Part shown: positions 44,942 to 55,877 of the stretch, in pieces
How the letters are laid out: every line of letters begins with the position of its first letter
Position numbering within the stretch: position 1 is the stretch's first letter
Origin: Deinandra increscens subsp. villosa
Taxonomy: Eukaryota; Streptophyta; Magnoliopsida; Asterales; Asteraceae
Length of the DNA: 64,000 nucleotides
Assembly: GCA_039602395.1 (NCBI GenBank)
Contig: JBCNJP010000010.1
Coordinates: forward strand, 29,515,414-29,579,413
Direction: 5' to 3'
Position numbers and translations under genes: made by a program
The notes under the pieces: model-generated
Seen by the model: only the letters and a program-made list of their open reading frames with translations
Database searches by the model: none
Told to the model about the DNA's origin: nothing

Positions 44942-46180
44942 CTAAGGAAATACGGGTAGAAGTCTTAGAAGAACCGTCGGTTGTGGCAAAACAGGTGGTT
45001 GCAGTTCAAGTAGAGGGTGATATGGTTTATGCCTATTTTGAAGTATTTGAAGGAAGGGTGGTTACCGGAAGATAGAGAAGAGGCGAGAAAAATTCGAGTC
45101 AATTCTTTGCAGTATCAGTGGCAAATGGAACATTGTATTGGAAGACGTATTTGGGACCACTTTTAAGATGTTTGACAAAAGAGGAGGCAAAACGTGCAGT
45201 CTAGGAAGTGCACGGGGGCATATGTGGGAATCACATGGGGCCTCATATGGTGGTTAACAAGTTGATAATTTTGGGGTACTATTGGCCAGGGATGCATAAG
45301 CTGGTCGTAGAAGAACTTCGAAAGTGTGATAGCTGTCAGCGACATGCACCAGTTAGCTTAAAAGCAAAACATGAACTTGTGCCGGTCACGACTGCATTGC
45401 CTTTTCAAAAATGGGGATTTGATATTGTTGGGCCATTTCCGAAGGCGACAGGTCGTGTTAAATTTCTCATAGTTTCGGTCGATTATTTTACTAAATGGGC
45501 AGAATCGAAGGCGGTTGCAATCATCACTGGGCAACATGTGAAGAAATTTGTGTGGGAATACATCATTTGTCGGTTTGGGTTACTGTTGCATATGGTGTCT
45601 GATAATGGTAAGCAGTTTGCGGATGAACCTTTCAAGGGATGGGGTCAGGATTTGCGGATAATACAATTTTTTTGCATCTGTAGCCTACCCTCAAGCGAAT
45701 GGACAGGTGGAACGTTTGAATAGAAGTTTAGTAGAGGGCATCAAGATGCATTTGGATAAAGTTGGGGGAGGACGGGTAGATGAGCTTTTGCACATTTTAT
45801 GGGGTCATCGTACGATTCCAAAAACGAGTAACGGTGAGACTCCATTTAGCCTAACGTATGGAACTGAGGCTGTTATACCGGCAGATATAGGGTTTCCTAC
45901 ACAAAGGATGGTTGAGGAAAGGGACAATGATAAATAACTGCGGCGAAATTTGGATTCGTTAGAAGAACGATGGGAAATGGCTGCTAACAGGGAGAGTAAA
46001 TACAAGTCGGAAATGGAAAAATATTATAACGCACATGCTAAGGTTTATCAATTCAAAGAGGGACATTTGGTGCTAAGGAATAATGATGTTAGCAGAGTTG
46101 AACCCAAAGGAAAGTTGGGAGTGCAATGGGAAGGACCTTATAAGGTGTCAGAATATGGTTGGCCACCATACATCTTCTAA
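44942..46180 (+). pseudogene. Tat integrase
   Basis: Plus strand. The zinc-binding part is HGGICGNHMGPHMVVNKLII, WPGMHKLVVEELRKC and CQRHA (45208-45350). The core shows WGFDIVGPFPKATG (D1), VSDNGKQFADEPFKGW (D2) and, after a shift, ANGQVERLNRSLVE (E). The C-terminus reads KVYQFKEGHLVLRN and GKLGVQWEGPYKVSEY. Several frameshifts and a stop at about 45937 break it. It is the last gene in the sense direction. Confidence 0.93.
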
Positions 46181-46749
46181 AAGATGTGGTCCTAAGAGAC
46201 CAAACAAATTGATCAATTTTTATGCATCTTTACAGATGCGACCTAAGGGGTCACAAGAGGTGGCTAAGCGCTATCCAAATTTCCGGAAACCATCTATGTG
46301 ATTTGGTAAATAGCTGAGTGCTATCTCAATTCCGGATGTGGTCTAAGGGACCTATTTAATGACTATGTGTCATTCGCCAAAGATAGACGTTTATCCTTAG
46401 GGGAGAATGATTGTTTCTTGCTTTAAAAATAAATAAATAAATAATGTTTTGTGAATGATTCATTGTGTACACATGGTTGGGTTAGTGATCTTGGTTAACA
46501 ACATGGAAGCATGTGGTTATTTGAGGTCGCTAATATAACTCATGCGTATGCAAGGTAACCATTTATAAGTAACATCATTAAAAGCATCATATTCATTCTA
46601 AATAAAGGAAAATATAGAGAAGGATACTGCAATTTGTCTGATGAAAACATAAAAGCCCTACACATATGGGCAAACTAAAGCAAGTCCACACGCAAGTGGA
46701 TCAAAAGAGTTAGTTTTTTTTTTTGAAGAAAAGGTTGCATACACAAGGC
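46181..46749 (+). other. Tat noncoding region between integrase and the antisense gene
   Basis: No reading frame of note. It would be the downstream region for both the sense pol transcript and the antisense gene that ends at 46750. Confidence 0.6.
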
Positions 46750-47168
46750 TCATGGTTGGTGTGGTGTTGCTGAAGGTTGATTTGGGGATAGCACTTCCTT
46801 GATCAGTTGGAGGGGGGCATTTTTCATTTCCTTGCAGGTGTTGACGAATGCGAAGGAAAAGATGGGGAATGCTCCGGGAGCATTTCTCAACTTTGTAGGT
46901 GCATCTAGGTCGAAAACTTTGCATGATTCGGCAGTTATGTTGGGATCATGAGCAAAAAAGAGTCCAGCTCGAAGACCCTCGTTAAAGCCACATGTGTTCA
47001 TAGCGTTATTCATGTCTACAATTGCATTTTTCAGGTCTGAGCTTTTGAGAATTTTGTCAACAGTTCCTGGGATGCCTTCAGTCACTAGCCAGTTCTTTTC
47101 TTCTTTAAGAGATTTATGCTTCAACTCCAGGGTCTGCTTCTCTTGTTCAAAGGTGTTCTCTTGGAGTT

Positions 47169-47235
47169 CTGATAGTAAGATGAACAAGAATAAGTAAAAC
47201 AAAAGTAATTGAGATGCATGTGTAAAATAAAGTAC
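47169..47235 (-). other. Intron in the antisense gene, frame-preserving
   Basis: 67 bp on the minus strand, GTACTTTATT to CTTACTATCAG. Joining the exons gives QQYTS then ELQENTFEQEKQTLE in one frame across a coiled coil, which supports a real intron. Confidence 0.75.
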
Positions 47236-48454
47236 CGGACGTGTACTGTTGGATATGCAGCCTCATTGTCCCCAGTTGATTGTCTTTTTCTTGCAAAGAT
47301 TTGGCATACTCAGAGTATCGGTCTTGTTTCTGTTTCTCTAGCTTTTCTGCGAAAAGCCTTGAGATGTTTAATGACTTTTCCACATCAGCGAGTTCAGATC
47401 CTAAAGACTCGTTTGCTTGATGATGGTCTTCGTTTTCTTTTTGAAGGGTTTGAATCTTCTTTAGCAGTTCTGGCTTATCAACAGATAAAAGTTCGGCATT
47501 AAGGGTTTGTAGTTGAAATTCAGCTTTTACCCAGAGACTGTATAATTCAGGAATGATGGTGTTGCTGTTTGCATAGTTGGAAATAACCTTTGACACAAAG
47601 TCAGGAGTAGAGAGTTCTTGAGATTGTCTCACATCCGAGGGGCTTAGAGACTTTAAAAAGTAATCTTTGGCACAATTAAAATCGGAAAGGCTGTCTCTGT
47701 TGGTAATGTTCCAAGTAGGTATAAAAAGCTCGTCAAGACCCAACCAGTTTGGCCTCATTACGTACCCAAAGAGCATTGGTGAAGTTAGGGTGAGTGAAAG
47801 CAGTTGCGAAACCTGGGTTGCCGGTTGATGCTAATTGGGTCGTAAGAGGTATTGTGGAAGTGACACGGGATGAGATTAAAGCATGAGGGGTGGTTCCGAT
47901 GGATTCAGTGTTTTGTGAAAGAGTCAGTGGGGAGGGATGCCTTTAGTAAGGTTAATCGTCTGGAAAGGAGAGCGAAGGAAGTCTTCAAACTGTCTAGAAA
48001 CCAGGTGGGCTAAGTTGGTGGGGGGGGGGGGATGCTTAAGCTTGATGCATTTGAATCTTCGGAAATTAGAGAATGAGTCTCCTGTTGAATCTCACCACCA
48101 AGGTGATCTGATAAGGCCTCAAAAACAGTGATAGACTTTGCCTTTAATCGAGTAATGAGGGATTTCTGAGTCTTCTTGGGTTCAGGTTCGTCGCTCATCT
48201 CTGGAGCATATTTGTTGGGTTCGGCGGCTCGCTTCTTGTGTCTTTGATGAGGAGGTGAGTATGGTTGCAGTTCCTTAGGGGGGAGTCTTCAGCTTGAGGA
48301 GTTTCTTCTTCAAGGGGAGTTTTCTCAATAACATCAGCTACACCATTTGAAGGATCTTGCTTGGAAGTGGAAGAGGCATCCTTCGAAGCTAGAGCAGTTC
48401 TGAACCGGATCTGGTTGAAATCCTTTAGGCGAAGTGCACCTGCTAGATCCATTG

Positions 48455-48543
48455 CTGTAAGGAAACAAAACAGAGCAGAAAAAGTTAAAGTATAGTAGGA
48501 AAGGGATAAACATATAATGCTAATTAAAAAGTTTTTGCTTTAC
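48455..48543 (-). other. Intron in the antisense gene, first donor-acceptor pair
   Basis: 89 bp on the minus strand, GTAAAGC to TTTCCTTACAG, with a pyrimidine-rich end. Exons GGGAAAGAAAATGC and CAATGGATCTAGC join one base out of frame with MDLAGAL, so this copy has a one-base change or a slightly different site. Confidence 0.6.
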
Positions 48544-49250
48544 GCATTTTCTTTCCCAAGAAGGATGGTAGGTCGCATGTGGGGACGAAACCAGTGTTTA
48601 CTGATTTTTGTGATCATAAGCATTTCTTCAGGGATTTTTTTAATAGGATGGATGAATTTACTGATGGATTCAAAGGCTTGTTGGTCTATGTCTTTTTTAG
48701 AAGGTATAACGTCTCGAACTGTTATTCGAGAACCTCACCATTGCATATTTGGGGGAAGACAGGTTTTGTCGAGAAAGCAAAATTATTCTTTCCAATGACG
48801 ATTTGAGGGAGATTTTGTGGTACACAATGGCGTGATATCCCTTCTCTTCTCAAAGGTGTACCAGTCGCCGGACATTGTTAGGCGATAGAATGCTCGGAAA
48901 AGGATCAGTTAGGGGACCATATTGAGTGCACGACAAGTCAGTTTAAAGTGATTAAGGATAACCAAAGCAGGGGGATTGCATTGAGAAAACTGAATCTCGA
49001 TAAAATTTAGGGCTTCAAACAGAAAAGGGGTAAATGGAATCCTGTAAATTGATAGTCGAATCGAATCTAGGTAAAGTCCAAATTTTCCATCTAGAAATGG
49101 GTGAATAGGTTTATTGTCGGCGCCAAGAGCTAGGTTCAAGTTTTTAGGGATATGGAATTCTTTCACGAAATCATCTAAGTCTTCCTGCGTAATTTTCGGG
49201 AAGGAAATGGGTAGATTGTGTTTCGAAGAGGGTTTTTTGGGGGCTTCCAT

Positions 49251-49669
49251 AAGAACGGAATGAAAGAAGAGAATAAAAGAAGGAAAAACTGACCTGGGGT
49301 TGGATCATGAAGAAAATGATGCTAGAACACTGAAGTCAAGTTGCAGGTTTATTTTTGGGTAAAAATCTTTGAGGGAATGAATGGGCTAATAAATAGGGGG
49401 ATAAATAGCGGTTTGTAAAATGGTTTGTACAAGGGTAATGGTGGAAAGTTAAAAGTTTAAGTTTTTGAAACTTGAAAAGATTCTCATCATTAACTGATTG
49501 ATGTGACGGGTAACAGAATTGGTACGGGGACTTGACATGCACACTTGATGAGTGCTTATGTGTCGAGTTTTTTGCTGAAAATGTTAGATCCGACGGGTGC
49601 ATGTGTCGGATGTGTAAAAGACTCTTCGAGTTCGATGTAAGTCTATTAACTTCAGTTTTTCACTTAATA
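49251..49669 (-). promoter_or_regulatory. Upstream region of the antisense gene
   Basis: No coding frame. On the minus strand CTATTTAT occurs twice near 49383-49410, a weak TATA-like element about 140 bp before the ATG. The region lies next to the 3' LTR, which could also contribute promoter activity. Confidence 0.35.
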
Positions 49670-49682
49670 GACTTGGGGGACA
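49670..49682 (+). promoter_or_regulatory. Tat polypurine tract
   Basis: GACTTGGGGGACA ends directly at the 3' LTR (TGATGAAG). The form matches Tat and Athila primers. Confidence 0.85.
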
Positions 49683-50027
49683 TGATGAAGTAATTGATGG
49701 TTTGGATGTGTCATACACATCCAATCATTTACTTCCAAGTCCTTCGGATATGTTTCTGGAGGAGGTGTTTTGCAGGATACAGGCATATGCGATTATGCAG
49801 ATGCGAGGCTGAGGAATGAAGACCAAAACATATAAATAACCAAAGGATTGTATAGATTAGGGGATCAGATGTCATTTGTAATTTCTATATTACACATGTG
49901 TCTGTATACTTTCTCTCTCTAGAAAATTAATAAAATCTTACATTTCTACTTGAATCTTCTCACTTCTCCATTACTACTCTTAATCTGATTTGGAAGCAAT
50001 TTTCCGTGGGGATAACTTGCTTTTTCA
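49683..50027 (+). repeat. Tat element 3' LTR
   Basis: 345 bp, TGATGAAGTAATTG to CTTTTTCA, matching the 5' LTR through most of its length, with a TATA box at 49831-49838. It is followed by the TSD ATAGG and Gypsy 1 protease sequence. Confidence 0.93.
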
Positions 50028-51090
50028 ATAGGCAATAAGTCAATCTTTAGCTTATGACTGGATAACTCCAATTCACAATCTCGGACAATACTTGATTTCA
50101 ATCAATTTACCATTTACAAGTTCAATAGAGTGCTTATCTTCTAATAGGTTTTCTATGGCATTGATGATTTTGCTAAACTTACTCGAGATAAAACTTCTAC
50201 TGACGCCAGAATAAAACAATACGGAAGTGAAATAGCCATTGATAGAAAATTTAGCGTTAACCACATTCGCATCATTTCGGGCGTCTCCCATTCCAATCAC
50301 AAATGCTCTTCCAGTGCCAGCTCCACCATTTCCATTCCCCTCATTGGTGTTTCTATTTACCATGTATTTTCACCGTTGCCATTATCCTTCAGCTTGGGGC
50401 AATCTTTCTTGAAATGGCTAACCACTACACATTTATAGTAGCCAGCTTGATTACCCTGGCGTTTTTTGTTACCTTGGTTATTGTGACCACCTTGATATCC
50501 TTGACCATTGTTCATCTTCACTCTGTAGTTATTGGCCTTGTGCCCTACCTTCCCATACTTGTTGCATTTGATTCCACAATTACCATAATGATGCAGATTG
50601 CACTTTTCTGTACTTCGGTTATCTGCATTGATAACCACCAGATGAACTACCAGATCCATGATTTCCCTAACCTCCTTTTCTGTTGTTATCAGTCCTCAGT
50701 TTTGATTTTAACCCGCATTTGAGCCACCACTAATAATTCCAGAAGCATCCCACTTTCTTTTGTTATCGGGAGAATCGCATAGTACCTTTCGAGTTGGCAA
50801 GATCCCTTGTTGAACGGCTTGATCCGTCAGCTTGGGAGCGATGTGAATAATATCTTTGATGTTTGCGGGATTACTTAACATCACCAGACTCTGAATTTGG
50901 GGTACCAAACCATCAATGAACCGCTGAATCCTTTTATAAGGAGGGTCAACCATTATGGGACACAATAGGCCCAACTCCTTTGACTGGGCGGTATACGCCT
51001 CAAGTTTCCTAACCTCCATGCGGGGACAATACTCTTCAAACAACATTCTAGTAATCTCGGCCCATGGTAGTGTATTTGTAGCTGCCAATC
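50028..51090 (-). pseudogene. Gypsy 1 protease start and gag, resumed beyond the Tat insertion
   Basis: Minus strand. Gag core 51088-50708: EITRMLFEEYCPRMEVRKLE, RFIDGLVPQIQSLVM and KLTDQAVQQGILP. Zinc knuckles follow in 50659-50357: KCNKYGKVGHKANNYRVK, where the last Cys is Tyr, and CVVVSHFKKDCPK. The protease start reads VLFYSGVSRSFIS, with Tyr in place of the catalytic Asp. The match to Gypsy 2 stops at 51090, where the Copia 2 polypurine tract begins, so the front of gag and the outer 5' LTR are missing. Confidence 0.88.
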
Positions 51091-51102
51091 TCCCCCTTTC
51101 AC
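51091..51102 (-). promoter_or_regulatory. Copia 2 polypurine tract at a deletion junction
   Basis: The minus strand reads GGTGAAAGGGGGAGATTG. The usual form ends GGGGGAGATTGTTG and runs into the LTR; here it runs into Gypsy 1 gag (GGCAGC...). The 3' LTR is therefore missing from this point. Confidence 0.7.
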
Positions 51103-51766
51103 CATGCTAGAGTCTTGTCATCATAACCTACATCTTTAGAAGACAAAAGTGCGGGTTTTCCTTTCTTATTTACCAGATTTAACTTAATCTTGGCACAAAA
51201 CTTCTCTGTGAGAATCCAAGATATAGATTTTGAAATATGATTTTGTATCACGTATTGATCGATCAAAAACAAATACGAAATAAAATCTTTTTAACTTTTG
51301 GAAACTTGTTATCAAAACACACCGAAAATCTTTTTGATTTTTCTAAAACACCCACCTAAAATCTTTTTGAGATTTTCTATAGTGAATTATAAATGCAAAA
51401 CAGAAATGAAATACTGAATTACACACTATTTTTGTCTTTTGTGAGAAAGATCACGACTTGGGATCATATTGATCATAACATGCTGAAGTACACTTCAATT
51501 TCAATTACTTTAGCACATAAGCCATGTTGATTGCTGGTATAATTTGTCCAACTTTAAACTCAGACACAATCATACTCATAATATCTAGATATTTTATGAT
51601 ATTGATTAATTTGCTTTGACCAGTGTACCCCCACACTATCAGACATACTCACATATGTTTTCATTTTCACACTTAGTGATTTCACTTGTGATTTAACATA
51701 TTGTGATTATATTCATGATATCGTCAACTATGTTTCATGCAAAAAGAAATAAGAACGTTAAATTGT
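51103..51766 (-). other. Copia 2 3' noncoding region
   Basis: AT-rich, no frame of note. It lies between the extra ORF and the polypurine tract, and a phrase near 51625-51650 resembles a part of the Copia 1 3' region near 8230-8330 only loosely. Confidence 0.5.
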
Positions 51767-52612
51767 CTACCTTAAGGTCGATCTTTCGATATGCGGATAA
51801 GGCCTTGGATTTAACAAAATAAGAAAAAAGAACAAATTAAAATTGTATAATTGATAGTCAGTGTCCCTTCCAAGAAATGCAGTCTTGTTTAAAGCCAAGT
51901 TTGAAAATGTTTTCTCATTCAGAAGTTTAGAGTGCAAAATTGTACCAAGCCAAACAATTTGGGGGTACTCTTCTTTGAGAATGTAAGTTAAAAATATGGG
52001 GTACAGGTAGATATATTCAGGTTGGACATTGGATTTTAGGGCTTGAAAAAATGAGTTTGGAAAAGTTAAAGTTTTCACTTTTTACCACAGCATAGAAGGC
52101 AGAGGCCTGTTCACTGGCAAGCTCGTCAAATCCGCCCAAGACAGGCACACAAAAATTGTATGAGCCAGGAATCTCCATTTGTATGGTAACTGCCCTTTAT
52201 TGATGGTTTTGCTCTATAGGGAACCACTGTATCCAAGATCTCTGAATAATCAAAGATATTTCTTGTGATTGACCACTTCATATCCACCTTCATCCCTTAA
52301 CTTCAACAATTTTCGCACTTTTTCTTCATCAATTTCCACTTCTTTCCCCTGAACGGTTGACACAATCTTGTCACTACCATTTCCGCCTTCGGTAACCTTA
52401 GCATGAAACCAAAAGTCTTCCATAACTTCTTCAAAAATTTATGCTTCAACAGTGAGCGCATGATGAAGATGAGATCTTTTGATGAAGTCTATCATGCCGT
52501 TGTAGATGTCAGTTTTGCTTGGTGGTTCTAGGTACGCCACCAAGTTATGTTCTACAGGGAACTTGGAATCACCGATGGGCTTCTTGCCACTCGCCTTTGC
52601 TTTGGGAGCCAT
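51767..52612 (-). pseudogene. Copia 2 3' extra ORF (env position), broken
   Basis: ATG at 52612 gives MAPKAKASGKKPIGDSKFPV then EHNLVAYLEPPSKTDIYNGM, IKRSHLHHALTVEA, a stop, IFEEVMEDFWFHAKVTEGG and KEVEIDEEKVRKLLKLRDEG. After a stop near 52253 and frameshifts, YKWRFLAHTIFVCLSW and LTFPNSFFQAL with YIYLYPIFLTYIL follow, ending at 51767. The order (HALTV..., FW, KWRFL.H, YP.F) matches the ORF at 1-1359. It lies directly 3' of pol, where Sirevirus-type Copia elements carry an env-like gene. I see no signal peptide or membrane anchor, so an envelope role is not supported by sequence. The ATG is preceded by a CT-rich leader, not by a splice site. Confidence 0.75.
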
Positions 52613-53007
52613 TGTTGATATGGGTTTGGAGAGGATTGACGGTTAATCGGAAGTTTATCGGAGAGGGTTTGAGAGAAATTTGGGAGTTATTTCTGAGTGG
52701 GATGATAGAAATGGGGAAAACGACGATAAATTAGGGCTTTTTACCTTTTCGGTGCTGACGTGGAGGAGAGAGGTTGTAAGCAGACGGTTCAATAACTGAT
52801 GGGACAGGTGCTTTATGAGCTGTATGGTACAATTGGTTAAAGCATGTCTTTATCCAAAAGTAAATTTACTGAAACCTCGGATTTTAAATAGTTAAAAACT
52901 TAATGGGTAAATAAATGTATATCCGCTTAGAAAATTGTGCCTTCCGGGTAATTAAATGAGACTTGGACTTTGTTCAGGCGGAACCCATTTTCTCCTTTAT
53001 TTTAAAA

Positions 53008-54538
53008 CTAAATTTCTTCCGTCTGAACATCAAGCGGACAAATTTTCCGCTTGGAAGAATTGTTTTCAAAATTCATCATCCCAATGGCTATGATGAGGTA
53101 GAAAAATCTTGCCTCATCAAAGGCTTTTGTAAACAGATTTGCCAATTGATGATCAGTGTGAACTTTGAATAGTTTGATTAAATGCTTTTCTGCACAATCT
53201 CTAATAAAGTGATACCTTATGTCAATGTGTTTGGTCTTGGAGTGCTTCACTGGATTGTTGATGATTGAGATGACACTGTTGTTGTCTACAAGAATAGGAG
53301 TTTCCATGAATGTGATCCCATAGTCAAGCATCTGATTTTGGATCCAAAGGACTTGGCTACAACAACTTGAGGCGGCAATATACTCAGCCTCTGCAGTTGA
53401 AGTGGAAACACAGGTTTGTTTCTTGCATTGCCAAGATACAAGCCTTTCATCCAGAAATTGACATCCTCCTGATGTTAATTTCTTGTCTATATCACATCCT
53501 CCATAGTCATTGTCTGTGAATGCTTTGAAAGAGAAGTCAGAGTTCTTGGGATACCACAAACCCAGTTTTGGTTGTCCCTTCAGATACTTGAAGATCCTCT
53601 TAACAGCTAGCATATGTGACTCCTTTGGTGAGGACTGATATCTAGCACATAAGCAAACACTGAACATGATATCAGGTCTACTAGCAGTGAGATACATCAG
53701 GGAGCCTATCATTGCTCTATACATGTGCACATCTACTGGCTTGCCACTCAAGTCACTGGTTAACTTGTGGGAAGTGGAGATGGGAGTTTTGGCACTTGAG
53801 CATGTTAGCATGTCAAATATCTTCAGCATGTCTTGGATATACTTTGATTGATTCAGAAAGATTCCTTCTGCAGTTTGCTTCACTTGGAGTCCTAAGAAGA
53901 AGGTTAGTTCTCCCATGGAGCTCATCTCAAATTTGGACTGCATCAAAGTTTCAAACTCCTTGCATAGCACAGTGTTAGATGAACCAAAAATAATATCATC
54001 AACATAAATTTGTACCATCAACATATCATTACCAACAGTTTTAACAAAAAAGTATGTTGTCAATTGCCCCTCTCCTGTAGCCATTCTCTAGAAGATAGTT
54101 AGAAAGAGTTTCATACCAGGTTCTAGGTGCTTGTTTGAGACCATATAAAGCTTTGATCAGCTTACACACCTTGTTTGGATGATGAGGGTCTTCAAAACCA
54201 GGAGGTTGGTTGACATATACTTCTTGTTCCAGGAGGCCATACAGGAAAGCACTTTTGACATCCATTTGAAACACCTGGAAGTCTTTGAATGTAGCATAGG
54301 CTAAGAAGATTCTGATTGCTTCCAACCTAGCTACTGGTGCAAATACTTCATCATAATCAATGCCTTCTTCCTGTACATAGCCTTGAACAACCAGTCTTGC
54401 TTTATTTTTTATGACAATTCCCCTATCATCTTTCTTGTTTCTGAACACCCACTTTGTTCCAATTGGTTCTGCTCCATCAGGCAGATCTACCAATTCCCAA
54501 ACCTTTTGCTTGTTGATCTGAAATAGTTCTTCCTGCAT
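53008..54538 (-). pseudogene. Copia 2 reverse transcriptase and RNase H
   Basis: Minus strand, one frameshift near 54065. RT: WELVDLPDGAEPIGTKWVFR, VFAPVARLEAIRIFLAYA, QMDVKSAFLYGLLEQEVYVN, LYGLKQAPRTWYETL and the catalytic YVDDIIFGSS near 53990-54005. RNase H: MYRAMIGSLMYLTASRPDIM, SWQCKKQTCVSTSTAEAEYI and HSKTKHIDIRYHFIRDC, with an intact STAEAEY, ending in MMNFENNSSK. The right block is open for 358 codons, making this the best preserved coding stretch in the window. The sequence type fits the SIRE side of the Copia family. Confidence 0.94.
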
Positions 54539-55877
54539 TGCGTCTACCTAGATGTTGTCTTCCAAGGCATGCAACCTTCTTGGGTACTTCTTGAGACAAA
54601 AATGCAGCATGCAAACAGATGTTATCATTAGCAAATCTACTTCTTGTCAACACAGGAGCTGAAACTTCTCCAATAATATTTCCTGCTGGATGATCTCCGT
54701 TGATTCTTCTATCAAGAAACATAGGAAATTCATGGCTTCTTCCATTTGAGGGTATGTTGAGCTGAGGAAGTCTGTGATCAAACTCAACATTTTCAGATTG
54801 TGATACGGGCTCTGAAACTCCAACTGATTCAAGTGAATTGATGTCTGAATTGTAGGTCAGATGCTCTAAATTAAGCTCATTTGATGTGCTATCATTTGAA
54901 TTTTCAGCTTCATTTGACCCTGATTCAGTATTCTCTTCGGTTTCTGAAATTGGGGTTTCCGGTTGAACTTGAACCGGAGAAACTGGTTCAGCCTGAACTT
55001 CGACCGGAACAATTTCTTCTTCAATTTGAATTATTTCAGTCAGTTTCTTGTCATTTCTTGGGAAAATAGGTTGAGAGCTCATGGAAGAGAAAAAGATTGG
55101 CTTCTCGTTTGCAGTTTGATTGCTCTTCCAATGCTCATCAGCAGACCAATGAGAATTTTGTTCCTGCACTAGAGAGCTCACAGGTTTATCAACAGTTATG
55201 TTGAAAGCAGTAGTTAGTGCATCAATATCAAATAACCAACTAGGCTGAGACTTAAAATTGTTGGGAGATTTTTCATTGAAGGATACATTTATGGTTTCCT
55301 CAACAATCTTAGTTCTCTTGTTGTATACTCTATATGCTTTTGACACACCAGAGTACCCAACAAAATAATCTTCATCTGCCTTTTCAGCAAATTTGGGCAA
55401 AGATTCATTGGTTATTAAGATAGTGACAGGACAACCAAATGGCTTAAAGAAGTAAATGTTTAGCTTTCTTTTTCTCCAAAGCTCATAAGGTGTTTTATTC
55501 TTTCCCTTGATAATTAAGATCCTGTTTTGGACATAACAGGCAGTGTTCACTGCTTCTGCCCAAAATATCACAGGGAGCTTGGAGTCTGCTAACATGGATC
55601 TAGCAGCTTCAATCAATGTCCTATTTCTCCTTTCAGCAACACCGTTTTGCTGTGGAGTTCTAGGAGCACTGAATTGTCTCACAATTCCCTTCTCCTCACA
55701 AAATGAATTCAGAACATAATTTTTGAATTCCGTGCCATTGTCACATCTGATTGTTTTAACCTTGAGATTTGATTGATTTTCTAAATTAATTACAAGAGTT
55801 TTCAGCAATTCAGCAGTTTCATCTTTTGTTTTGAGAAAGAAAACCCAAGTATATCTTGAAAAATCATCAATTATCAC
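54539..55877 (-). pseudogene. Copia 2 integrase and RT linker
   Basis: Minus strand, open from 55877. Core: MIIDDFSRYTWVFFLKTKDE with the first catalytic D, KTIRCDNGTEFKNYVL (second D), APRTPQQNGVAERRNRTLIE (E), then ACYVQNRILIIKGKNKTPYE and EDYFVGYSGVSKAYRVYNKR. The linker after position 55250 is rich in E, S and P. The frame shifts near 54575, before the RT. Integrase joins element DNA to the chromosome. Confidence 0.93.

Larger units (their letters stand above)
46750..49250 (-). pseudogene. Antisense spliced gene in the Tat element, putative gypsy-type transposase-like protein
   Basis: It starts at ATG 49250 and reads SKHNLPISFPKITQEDLDD, FVKEFHIPKNLNLALG and FGLYLDSIRLSIYRIPFTPF, the N-terminal domain I know as the 'putative gypsy type transposon' family (Pfam PF04195, from memory). 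The same frame continues through three stops with LILFRAFYRLTMSGDWYTFE and ISKHWFRPHMRPTILL to a donor at 48543. After an 89-bp intron comes MDLAGALRLKDFNQIRF; later segments are MSDEPEPKKTQKSLITRLKA (48198), a coiled coil (47776-47236), and NWLVTEGIPGTVDKIL with CGFNEGLRAGLFF (47168-46750). It lies opposite the gag-pol strand. Function unknown. Confidence 0.75.
40110..50032 (+). mobile_element. Complete Tat-type Gypsy element with TSD ATAGG
   Basis: 5' LTR 40115-40457, 3' LTR 49683-50027, identical TSD ATAGG at 40110-40114 and 50028-50032. Gag, protease, RT, two RNase H domains and integrase lie on the plus strand, and a spliced gene lies on the minus strand near the 3' LTR. The dual RNase H assigns it to the Tat lineage of Gypsy. 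It is inserted in the protease gene of Gypsy 1. Its ORFs carry stops and frameshifts, so it is no longer autonomous. Confidence 0.95.

Noticed and set aside
52963..53172. Plus-strand frame across the Copia 2 pol end
   Set aside because: A shadow of the RNase H frame on the other strand.
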